Source: a virus. Taken from it: a stretch of 64,000 nucleotides of DNA. The notes beneath the pieces were generated by a model that made no database searches, was not told where the DNA came from, and worked only from the letters and a program-made list of their open reading frames with translations. The position numbers and the translations under genes are program-made. Where the stretch lies: IMG/VR virus record IMGVR_UViG_3300020472_000011, positions 1 to 64,000 of that record. One strand, given 5' to 3'. Below, piece by piece: positions 33,879-41,524 of this stretch (positions within the stretch are counted from its first letter, which is position 1; each line of letters begins with the position of its first letter).

Positions 33879-34817
33879 TTAGTTAAAGTAGTACCAAGCA
33901 CAGTCTTCGTTCTGTGAACTTGTCTGTAACCAGCATGAGCAGTATGTGATTCTAATGAATCCACCGCCACCACGCCATCCGTAACAACATCCACCACCAC
34001 ACGCAGTAGCAGAAGGAGCACCAACTCCAGGAAGTCCTGGACCACCGTTACAGTTAATGTTGTACGCCCAAGGAGTCGTACCTGAACAATACATGTATGA
34101 ATGGTTACATGCATTACCTTGATAGTTTTGTGTTAACCAACCACCTTTTTGATTGATAAGACCAGCAGGATAAGGCATACCACCTTTAGTCCAACAGTTA
34201 TTATCATTACAATGAGTGATGAAGAAACCAGGTCTTCCTTTAATCATCTCATCTCCACCGTAGGAGCATGCTCCATCTTCGTGAAGTCTCCATCCTCCAC
34301 ATCCACCCCAAGAAACTTTATCTTGGCATCTATATGTTGAGTTCCAGAAAGCCCAGCAACATGTCTTACCAGGAAGTCCACCATCAGCACAGAGGTTGCT
34401 TAAGTTACAACCACCAACCCATGTTTTACATCCTCTAATACCACAGCAGCATCTTGAGCAGCAGTTAGGTGATGCAACGCAAAGTTGATAACACCAACCA
34501 CCTTGTATCTGTGGATACTCAAGAGTCTTTCTTACGTATGCTCCAGCACCACCAGGCATACCTTGTTGACAGCAGCAAGCACCACCGCCTGAACCGCCTC
34601 CACCCCACAACTCGAAAGTTGCTTGAGTAGTACCACAAGGAACGCACCAATACTGAAGACAGTAACCTCTGTAACTACTTTCGCAGTTATCTTGGTTACA
34701 ATAAGGATGGAATAAAAATACTCTACCTTCGTGGTTTTTTTCTAGTGTAGTATTTGCTGAAACTGTTTCATCTATAGTTGAAGCAAATTCTCTTCCTAAT
34801 AGTTCTCGTAAATTCAT
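33879..34817 (-). CDS. Cysteine- and glycine-rich putative fiber/adhesin, copy 2 (312 aa)
   Basis: The 312-residue protein has 34 cysteines by hand count. It begins MNLRELLGREFAS, has FELWGGGGSGGGACCCQQGM near residue 68, CCSRCCCGIRGC near residue 117, and CGGGCCYGWRGGGGFIRITY near the end. Order of motifs matches the neighbours at 32950 and 34828, while identity between motifs is low, so these are old, diverged duplicates. Unlike copies 1 and 3 it has about 20 extra residues after the final FIRITY strand. AT-rich short gaps (10 and 23 bases) separate the three genes. Confidence 0.7.
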   Translation of the reverse strand: MNLRELLGREFASTIDETVSANTTLEKNHEGRVFLFHPYCNQDNCESSYRGYCLQYWCVPCGTTQATFELWGGGGSGGGACCCQQGMPGGAGAYVRKTLEYPQIQGGWCYQLCVASPNCCSRCCCGIRGCKTWVGGCNLSNLCADGGLPGKTCCWAFWNSTYRCQDKVSWGGCGGWRLHEDGACSYGGDEMIKGRPGFFITHCNDNNCWTKGGMPYPAGLINQKGGWLTQNYQGNACNHSYMYCSGTTPWAYNINCNGGPGLPGVGAPSATACGGGCCYGWRGGGGFIRITYCSCWLQTSSQNEDCAWYYFN

Positions 34818-34827
34818 TTGCCTTTCC

Positions 34828-35754
34828 TTATGTTTTACAGTATAGAGTAATTCTTACGAGTCCATGAGCACCCTCAGAAGAACAGCAGCAACCACCACCA
34901 AACACCTGAGCAGATACACCACCAGAACCAGGAGGACCGTTTCTCCAGCAGTCTCCTGAGAGTCCACCGTTGTTACCTGTCAACCATAGTGTTTCAGTTC
35001 TACCACAAGTTGCCATAGTATGCTTTCTATAACCATTAACAACTCCATAACGAGCACCGTACATAGCAGGATATGGATGGTAGTCTTTCTTCATGCAATA
35101 GTTACCACAACCAGGGTTGCAATCATAATGAATATAAGGAGTAAGACCGTTCCAATACCACTTACCATACTTTTCACACTCATCCATACAATCACTATTA
35201 TTGATTGTATAGTGTTCGTTTTGAGTTCTCTGACAAGATTTACCAGTATCGGTTATTCTAGTTCTACAAGAGAAGTAAGAATCAATCCAGTGACAGCACT
35301 GATGACCGTGACAACCACCACATGCACAGAAGTCGCTTAATCCTGGACCACTAATATAGGATTTGCAACCATCAAAACCACCGCCAGAAGGGTATCTACA
35401 CGTACCATTGGCGACACATATATCATAACAACAGTTATCTAACTGGGAGACACTTTGTACAGCAGCACAAACAGTACAAGCACTGTACTGACCAGAGTGA
35501 CCAGGCCAAGCAATAGAACAGCAACATGTACCAGAGCCGCCTCCACCGCCACCCCAGATTTCAAACTTAACCCTACATATGCACGATGCAGGGACGCACC
35601 ATCTTATACGTTGCCAGTCGTAGTTATACGAACTCTCAAACTGCCAACACATATTTCCTCTATAATATATCTGATGCTGACCACCGCCCATATACGTTTG
35701 TATAGGGACTACATCTGCTTCAGGTACATCTAATAGATCTCGTAAACTCGACAT
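34828..35754 (-). CDS. Cysteine- and glycine-rich putative fiber/adhesin, copy 1 (308 aa)
   Basis: The 308-residue protein has 32 cysteines by hand count. The start MSSLRDLLDVPEADVVPIQT carries the shared LRDLL; FEIWGGGGGGSGTCCC lies near residue 64, and VFGGGCCCSSEGAHGLVRIT ends the protein. Its central part differs most from the other copies (NNSDCMDECEKYGKWYWNG). It is first of the three in transcription order, downstream of two small beta-domain genes. The conserved frame around variable cysteine-rich loops would suit receptor-contact proteins, but no homologue of known function comes to mind. Confidence 0.7.
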   Translation of the reverse strand: MSSLRDLLDVPEADVVPIQTYMGGGQHQIYYRGNMCWQFESSYNYDWQRIRWCVPASCICRVKFEIWGGGGGGSGTCCCSIAWPGHSGQYSACTVCAAVQSVSQLDNCCYDICVANGTCRYPSGGGFDGCKSYISGPGLSDFCACGGCHGHQCCHWIDSYFSCRTRITDTGKSCQRTQNEHYTINNSDCMDECEKYGKWYWNGLTPYIHYDCNPGCGNYCMKKDYHPYPAMYGARYGVVNGYRKHTMATCGRTETLWLTGNNGGLSGDCWRNGPPGSGGVSAQVFGGGCCCSSEGAHGLVRITLYCKT

Positions 35755-35772
35755 TTTACTACCTTAGTTGAA

Positions 35773-36096
35773 TTAGTTGGATAGAATTGACCATCCGTAG
35801 GCTGAACCTGTGTAAATGAGCTCAAGTGAAGCGTTCTTCAAATCGAAATCAAGATCTTCAGCCAAATTAGCGATCTTGTGTCCATTTCTGGATACTGTTA
35901 CTTTGTTAGTATCACAGTTACCAGCAGCATCAATTAAATTGATTCTGTCTCCTAGTTTACCGTTAGCAGGTAAAGTTACTGTGAATGCAGCACCAGTAGT
36001 ATCAAGTAGCAAAATTTGTCCAGCCAATACAGAATGTGCTGAAGTAACTGCTACGGTTTCTCTTGTGTCAGATGCAGGTGTTAGGTTGCGTCCCAT
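35773..36096 (-). CDS. Small beta-domain structural protein, 107 aa
   Basis: The 107-residue protein is all beta: VLAGQILLLDTTGAAFTVTL, GDRINLIDAAGNCDTNKVTV, then DLDFDLKNASLELIYTGSAY and GWSILSN. The final half closely follows the C-terminal half of the protein at 41021-41482 (GDVIEFIDVKFSWDINNVTL, LVFDVKGASVQLIWEG, YWRVIV). This domain is common at ends of phage fiber proteins, so a fiber or fiber-tip subunit is likely. An AATAAATA site at 36121-36128 lies 25 bases upstream and may be a weak late promoter. Confidence 0.65.
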   Translation of the reverse strand: MGRNLTPASDTRETVAVTSAHSVLAGQILLLDTTGAAFTVTLPANGKLGDRINLIDAAGNCDTNKVTVSRNGHKIANLAEDLDFDLKNASLELIYTGSAYGWSILSN

Positions 36097-36130
36097 TGTT
36101 CTAAAATCTCCTTGTAAATCTATTTATTAA

Positions 36131-36454
36131 TTAGGAAGTTGATTCTTCGACACCATAGGCAGAGATACTCACGCCAGTTGTGTCTGAGAAGGCAACAATT
36201 TTCTTACCTGTTTGTATGGCGAATCCAGTTCTTTCAAGAACTCCATATCCTCCAATCTCAGCATTGTACTCGACATACTCCGCAGCAGATGGTGTATCAG
36301 CAGCTGCAAGAGCAACTCGTACATCAACTGGTGTCGCATTAGTGTTGACAATGTTGAAGTTACAATATGCTACTGTACTTGCAGGTACTGTATATATTGT
36401 TGTTAATGTGTTTGCGGCTAGGGATTGTTGTGTCCCCAATATTCCAGATGCCAT
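36131..36454 (-). CDS. Small beta-domain structural protein, 107 aa (single copy of fiber N-domain)
   Basis: Its 107 residues include LTTIYTVPASTVAYCNFNIV, VDVRVALAAADTP, AEYVEYNAEIGGYGVLERTG, and KKIVAFSDTTGVSISAYGVE. This is the same domain found twice in the 377-residue protein at 21830-22963 (YTVPTGEDVELSIFVSN, FRIGILEDG, YLNYNTKLFPRTFYQR). It probably decorates or ends a tail fiber. An exact late promoter lies 39 bases upstream. Confidence 0.65.
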   Translation of the reverse strand: MASGILGTQQSLAANTLTTIYTVPASTVAYCNFNIVNTNATPVDVRVALAAADTPSAAEYVEYNAEIGGYGVLERTGFAIQTGKKIVAFSDTTGVSISAYGVEESTS

Positions 36455-36492
36455 TTACCTATTCTCCGTGTAGACGATAGTGGTTTATTTGA

Positions 36493-36500
36493 TATTTATA
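36493..36500 (-). promoter_or_regulatory. T4-type late promoter upstream of the small beta-domain and cysteine-rich genes (TATAAATA)
   Basis: An exact TATAAATA on the minus strand lies 39 bases from the ATG at 36454. The genes that follow, including the three cysteine-rich ones, are spaced by 10-34 bases without a terminator, so this is a probable main promoter for them. Confidence 0.78.
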
Positions 36501-36510
36501 AAGTGGGGGA

Positions 36511-39500
36511 TCAAACTGACCCTGCCCAGAAGACGTATCCTTTAGTTGTACGATTGTCGTCAATGTATGTCTTAACGGCACGTTGTGTAGGAACCTTTTG
36601 GTTTGAGTTAGCAGAAAGAGTAACATCAGAAGAGAATTCTGTGATACTTTCACCCAACTGAGCACCAATAGAACCCAATCTCAAGGATGACAGACCAGAT
36701 AGGTCAAAGGATGATGCGTTCAATGTAGTTGAACCAGTTGCCTGGTTGACCTTGAAGTAACGTCCAACAGTGAAGTTACCATCTTGGTCTGTTGATACAA
36801 AGAATACACGTCCTGGGAAGTCCTCAGTAACTTCATTACCTGGTGCTGGATCTACTAATGGATCTCCAGGCCAGTTAGTTTGAAGTTTGTTTCCTGTACC
36901 TAAGTCTAGGAAATCATGACCAGTTAGACGAACTTGACTATAACCATATCTGATCTTGTAGTCTTGTCCGTCGAATGTTCTTGTAGGTTTCTCAGCAGCA
37001 AGAACGACTAATGCAGTACCAGTTGTATCTGTTTGTGCATTTGTAATCTGCATGAATTCACTATTGATTTTGATATAATCATTATTGTTGAATCCAGAAG
37101 CATCAGTAATGCGAATAACAGTACTAGAAGAAGTGAGATCTCTTAAAGTATCTGTTTGATCAACAGACTTAATTTCTATAGCACGTACTGAATCACCACT
37201 AGTATGAGTAGCAGCATTTGTACCTTCTTGTCCACGAGTAACTGCAAGCGAAGTTGCTGTTGGGAATGAAGTAATAGCCATCATTTCATCATTAACAATA
37301 CAGAATGCTCCAATTGAGAACCCTGCAATAGAGTTAACATAAATTGTAGTTTCTGTTGTATTGTTAACAGCAGAACTCAAGTTACTAGCACCACCATACT
37401 GATATCTGGTAATTAATTCCAAACCTTGATGTATAGCAGCAGCACTACCTAACAGTCCTCTATTAACAGTTAAGTTACCTCTTCCAGTAGGAGCAGTGTA
37501 TGATGAGTTAGCGATAACAAATGTGAATGGTTCTTCTCCAGCACCACCAGCACCAGTAACAAATTCAACTGAACCACCTGGAACAGGAGCAGATGTTCTA
37601 CCAGTTAAGGCAAGAACGAATCCGTTTTGTCCACCCAAGAAGTCAGCGTTGCTAAGTAGAGAACCTTGTACTCCAGAAGTTTGACCATCTATAGTTTCAC
37701 CTTGTACAAATGATCCTTTAAATGGTCTGAAGAGTATCTTATTTACACCAGCCTGTACAGAGATGATCTCTCCAACAGCACCAGATGTTAATCCAACAAC
37801 TCTTTCTTCATTCAACCAAATTGAATCCTGTGCTCCAGCAACGATTGTTGCCTCATCATATTCAAGAGATAGACCATCGATAGAACCATCAAGAGTTGTT
37901 TCATTAGTATCGAATCCAGAAGATACAATACCATATGTTCCCCATGATGAGTTACCAGCAAGAGATCTGATTCTACCACCACGTGTAGAAACATAAGAAA
38001 GATGACAGTAGTAAGTAAAGCAAGATACAATCTCAGCACCAGCCTTGTTTGTACACCAGAAACCAACTCCACCATCTTCGTGGATTTGTGTCCAAGAGTC
38101 AAACACCATTGTTTTGTTTGATCTGTTATCAAATACAACAGCGTTAGTAGCAGCACTTACAAATGTATGTCCATACTGATCAGCAGGAGCAGCAATACCA
38201 ACATTAACTACAATGTTTGTATCACTATGACTTGTAATTACAATTTCCTTACCAAAGTAAGGGTCAGATACACGAGGATATGCATGGTTAGATGCATTAC
38301 CATCTTTAGTACAAGTAAATGTAATAGATGCTTGTGCTAATGTAATACTTGATCCAGAAGTCAATCCATGACCAGCACCAAGTTCAAGATCTAAATCTCC
38401 AGTAGAAGGATTGTATGTAGCATCAGTTGGTGTAAAGTTTGCGGTATTATCCCACTTAGCGTGAACATCACCGTCAATAACAGCACCAATACCTGTTGCA
38501 CCGAAGCAAGAACAGTTAGAGACATAAGGTGATCTCTTAATTGGTGAGTTAGGATCTAGACGTACATAAACACCTTCGACTGTAGCAGTGTTAAGATCTT
38601 TAGGATCAGAAGCAGAAGGAACGAATCCAACCATTCCGTCCATAACCATGTCCTTAAGCATAGTGGTGCTTCCTAGCATCCACATAGTTAAGTTTTCGTT
38701 GTTGATAGGTGTTACACTAGTAATACCGATATCTGTAGCACCTGCTTCATATGTGTCTGAAGTTGTCCAAAGGTTAGCATTAGCGTCTCTAGTTACACTT
38801 CCAAGTCCTGAACCCAATCCAGTTGTTGCAACTCCAACTAATGTTGTAATAGCAGCATCCTGAACAACACAAGTTGCGTTTCCACTTACAGTATTAATGT
38901 CTGTAATGGATTCGTTCTTAACCTGACCTAATCCATGAGTACCAATAACAGTAATTGTGTCGTTATTGATAACATCTTTTGCAAGAGGAATCAAGTATGC
39001 TAAGATAGAAACAACTTCTGCTTCGTTACCATTCCAGTAGTTATTAGTAATCCAACCATCAACTGTGTCATAAACACGGTCGTTACCACCATAACCTAAG
39101 TTAGCAGTGATATCCTGAACCAAACCAGCAAGCTTGCTTTCGAATACAGAAGCATCTCCTCCTGGAGGGCTAGTAATAGCAACACCACCGTTAGCAGCTT
39201 GTGCAAGAGTTTCCTTAACAAGGAACTGTGTGTTGGATGTTAATAGGTTGTATGCGTCAGCAGTTTTGTTATTTGCAAATCCATCAGTCTGAACGTAGAT
39301 CTCTCCACCTCCTCCTCTAACTTCAATAACTTCACCAGTCTTTGCTCCATCACCAGATGTGATAGTAGCACCAAGAACTCTATACTGAGCATCAGGTACT
39401 TGTGCAAGTGAAAGTTTAACAACACTTGAAGGTTCACCAGCTCTTGCTTGAATCCTTGATGTTCTTAAGTTATCACCAACGATACCTACACCTTCAGGAA

Positions 39501-40605
39501 CCCTCATTGGGAGGATTTCGTTATATGTACCTGCTTTAACGTAGATTGTTGCAGGACCAGTTACGTTATCTACAGCGTGACGAACTGTTCTCCATGCTGT
39601 TGTAATACTGTTACCTGGATTGGTATCTTTACCTTCTGGAGTAACGTAGTAAACTTTATGTGTAACGTGACTCTCTTTCCATGATGGATAACCTTGACCA
39701 TCAACAGTAAGAACTTTATTCTCAGTTCCAATCGGTAATCTAGCAGGACCAGCACCAGATTGATACAGGACATCACCAGATGTCGTTAGAACGTTGGCAG
39801 ACGCTCCTTCAGCAAGTGAATTCCAGTATGTACCATTGGTATCTGTTTCAGGTGCATTACCTGTTGACTGAGCTACACAAATATAGGAGTTACTATTTCT
39901 AGAAATAGCATCACCTGGATAGTAGACAGTACCTATATCCCAAGTTCCCTTCCATGTAAATCCACCAACAACGAAGTCCCAATCAGAAGTATTAACATCA
40001 GGAGACTTATTAATATTTGTTGTCTTAGCAACGTATGAGTTACCACCTAAGAGTACAACGTCACCTGGTTTATAAGTTGTAGTTGAATCCCAGTTACCAA
40101 CAACTTTGAAACCAGTTGTTAGAATATCCCACTGGTTACCAATACCGTTATTTGGTTGAATAGCAATACTAGTTGTTAAAGCAACATATGAATAACCACC
40201 ATATGTTACGATATCACCTTTTTGATATTCAGTTGCTGAATCCCAAGTATCTTCGAACTTAAGACCGTCTAAGTAGGCAGCAAACTTAGCACTGTCAAAA
40301 GTACTAGTAGATAAGTGTGGTGTAGTAGTTCTATAAAGTACGTTACCGTATTTTGCGATATCGTTTAACTTATAGAAAGTAGCTGCAGCCCAATCACCTG
40401 TATTGTAGATACCCTCTGTATGAAGGTTCCAACTTCCTGCATCAGTTGCATACCATTGTGCAGCACTCGAAACCGATGTGTGGTTAGCGGTAGCTACGTA
40501 AGTGTTAGCACCAAATTTAACAATGTCATCAATGACATAAGCGGTTCCAGCCGCCCAGTCACCTCTCCAGTTAAATTTTAGTCTGCCAAGTCTAAAATCT
40601 GCCAT
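36511..40605 (-). CDS. Large tail protein with five carbohydrate-binding-like repeats and a predicted beta-helix, 1364 aa
   Basis: Residues about 13-265 hold five repeats of some 50 residues, each with a W(D/A)..T.Y..GD(I/V)V..(G)..Y core (for example WDSTTTYKPGDVVLLGGNSY), which resemble chitin-binding type 3 modules. From about residue 315 the pattern YYVTPEGKDTNPGN, then TIYVKAGTYNEILPMRVPEG, then VGIVGDNLRTSRI is that of right-handed beta-helix phage proteins. Residues about 965-1020 contain the TSG / FVQGETIDGQTSG module. The C-terminus has QKVPTQRAVKTYIDDN, a usual fiber end. It may bind or degrade surface polysaccharide; no catalytic site can be assigned. Confidence 0.75.
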   Translation of the reverse strand: MADFRLGRLKFNWRGDWAAGTAYVIDDIVKFGANTYVATANHTSVSSAAQWYATDAGSWNLHTEGIYNTGDWAAATFYKLNDIAKYGNVLYRTTTPHLSTSTFDSAKFAAYLDGLKFEDTWDSATEYQKGDIVTYGGYSYVALTTSIAIQPNNGIGNQWDILTTGFKVVGNWDSTTTYKPGDVVLLGGNSYVAKTTNINKSPDVNTSDWDFVVGGFTWKGTWDIGTVYYPGDAISRNSNSYICVAQSTGNAPETDTNGTYWNSLAEGASANVLTTSGDVLYQSGAGPARLPIGTENKVLTVDGQGYPSWKESHVTHKVYYVTPEGKDTNPGNSITTAWRTVRHAVDNVTGPATIYVKAGTYNEILPMRVPEGVGIVGDNLRTSRIQARAGEPSSVVKLSLAQVPDAQYRVLGATITSGDGAKTGEVIEVRGGGGEIYVQTDGFANNKTADAYNLLTSNTQFLVKETLAQAANGGVAITSPPGGDASVFESKLAGLVQDITANLGYGGNDRVYDTVDGWITNNYWNGNEAEVVSILAYLIPLAKDVINNDTITVIGTHGLGQVKNESITDINTVSGNATCVVQDAAITTLVGVATTGLGSGLGSVTRDANANLWTTSDTYEAGATDIGITSVTPINNENLTMWMLGSTTMLKDMVMDGMVGFVPSASDPKDLNTATVEGVYVRLDPNSPIKRSPYVSNCSCFGATGIGAVIDGDVHAKWDNTANFTPTDATYNPSTGDLDLELGAGHGLTSGSSITLAQASITFTCTKDGNASNHAYPRVSDPYFGKEIVITSHSDTNIVVNVGIAAPADQYGHTFVSAATNAVVFDNRSNKTMVFDSWTQIHEDGGVGFWCTNKAGAEIVSCFTYYCHLSYVSTRGGRIRSLAGNSSWGTYGIVSSGFDTNETTLDGSIDGLSLEYDEATIVAGAQDSIWLNEERVVGLTSGAVGEIISVQAGVNKILFRPFKGSFVQGETIDGQTSGVQGSLLSNADFLGGQNGFVLALTGRTSAPVPGGSVEFVTGAGGAGEEPFTFVIANSSYTAPTGRGNLTVNRGLLGSAAAIHQGLELITRYQYGGASNLSSAVNNTTETTIYVNSIAGFSIGAFCIVNDEMMAITSFPTATSLAVTRGQEGTNAATHTSGDSVRAIEIKSVDQTDTLRDLTSSSTVIRITDASGFNNNDYIKINSEFMQITNAQTDTTGTALVVLAAEKPTRTFDGQDYKIRYGYSQVRLTGHDFLDLGTGNKLQTNWPGDPLVDPAPGNEVTEDFPGRVFFVSTDQDGNFTVGRYFKVNQATGSTTLNASSFDLSGLSSLRLGSIGAQLGESITEFSSDVTLSANSNQKVPTQRAVKTYIDDNRTTKGYVFWAGSV

Positions 40606-40616
40606 TTGTTTTTCCT

Positions 40617-41024
40617 TTACTTAGGTCCCTCGGTTGTATAATCGTAAGATTCATTGAAACGAACATTGAAATATCCGCCATCATCTATAAAGTAGGTTAC
40701 TTTTCTACTGTCAAATCTATACTGCTGGTATTCATCTTGTGGATGATTTGTGTATGACTTTTCTTCTGTAGTTTCTTCTACATAATCAGTCATACCAGTT
40801 GCAATATCTAGGTATGGAGTTCCATCTTTACGATGGAAAGTTACTACATCATCATCAATACTTCTTATTTTGGTGTAGTTGAGCATGCCATCAGCATCTC
40901 TGCTTAAAGCGTGGATAGTAAAATCGTTACCAAGATCGTAGTTGTTACTAGCAAATCCGCCACCACCGCCACCGCCTGAGCTAGTGCCACCGCCTCGAAA
41001 ACTATCGCTAATGTACATCGTCAT
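40617..41024 (-). CDS. Small structural protein with glycine-rich N-terminus, 135 aa
   Basis: The start at 41024 is chosen over one 33 bases upstream because it overlaps the preceding stop as ATGA and has a strong ribosome binding site (GGAGGG) about ten bases upstream. The 135 residues begin MTMYISDSFRGGG, continue with a GGGGGGGF linker, then a beta-rich part (DFTIHALSRDADGMLNYTKI, RKVTYFIDDGGYFNVRFNES). It is probably a small appendage subunit produced together with the Mtd-like protein before it. The family is not recognised. Confidence 0.6.
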   Translation of the reverse strand: MTMYISDSFRGGGTSSGGGGGGGFASNNYDLGNDFTIHALSRDADGMLNYTKIRSIDDDVVTFHRKDGTPYLDIATGMTDYVEETTEEKSYTNHPQDEYQQYRFDSRKVTYFIDDGGYFNVRFNESYDYTTEGPK

Positions 41025-41482
41025 TGGACTATTACCCTCCAGTAAACTCCTTCCCAAATAAGTTGGACACTTGCTCCTTTGACATCAAACACCAGAGGTG
41101 ATGATATAACTCCAAATGTATTCTGGAATTGTCGTCCGATAGGGTCCGTCAGAGTAACATTATTTATATCCCAACTAAACTTTACGTCAATAAACTCTAT
41201 TACATCCCCAGATTTGGGAACTAATTGGTTATTGTAAAGTGGAAGGGATAACGATACTGGACCATTTGAGGAGTCCACCAAATAACGAAGGCTTGTTCCA
41301 AGAGTTTGATTTGAATTGATATATTCCCATCTAGCCCTAAAAACGTCAAATCCACCAGTAGTGGTTCCGTCATGAATGACGGCCATATTTTTGTCAGTAT
41401 CAATCGTCAGCTCACCCTGTGCTCCAGTGAATAGAGCATGTTCAGCTGTAGTACCTCTTCGGAATTGAACCTGAGTTGTCAT
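41021..41482 (-). CDS. Fiber protein with hyaluronidase/Mtd-like N-terminal domain, 153 aa
   Basis: The first 50 residues (VQFRRGTTAEHALFTGAQGE, then LTIDTDKNMAVIHDGTTTGG) are the common phage fiber trimer-start motif also seen in Mtd and phage hyaluronidase N-domains. The C-terminal part is the same beta domain as in the 107-residue protein at 35773. There is no catalytic hyaluronidase domain. It is probably a short trimeric fiber or tip. Two late-type sites lie upstream (CATAAATA at 41506-41513, TATAAATA at 41517-41524). Confidence 0.7.
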   Translation of the reverse strand: MTTQVQFRRGTTAEHALFTGAQGELTIDTDKNMAVIHDGTTTGGFDVFRARWEYINSNQTLGTSLRYLVDSSNGPVSLSLPLYNNQLVPKSGDVIEFIDVKFSWDINNVTLTDPIGRQFQNTFGVISSPLVFDVKGASVQLIWEGVYWRVIVQ

Positions 41483-41516
41483 CAGTGATTATTCGATACC
41501 AAGTATATTTATGAGA

Positions 41517-41524
41517 TATTTATA
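41517..41524 (-). promoter_or_regulatory. T4-type late promoter upstream of the Mtd-like fiber gene (TATAAATA)
   Basis: An exact TATAAATA on the minus strand, 35 bases from the ATG at 41482, directly adjoins the stop of the 1817-residue gene. A second, one-base-different copy lies 11 bases closer to the gene. Confidence 0.78.

Noticed and set aside
32950-35754. Reading the cysteine-rich proteins as secreted toxins or metallothioneins
   Set aside because: No signal peptide, length near 300, glycine-rich fiber-like ends and a position among tail genes favour structural proteins.
41021-41482. Possible diversity-generating retroelement target because of an Mtd-like N-domain
   Set aside because: No reverse transcriptase, no template-repeat/variable-repeat pair and no C-type-lectin end; only the common fiber-start motif is shared.
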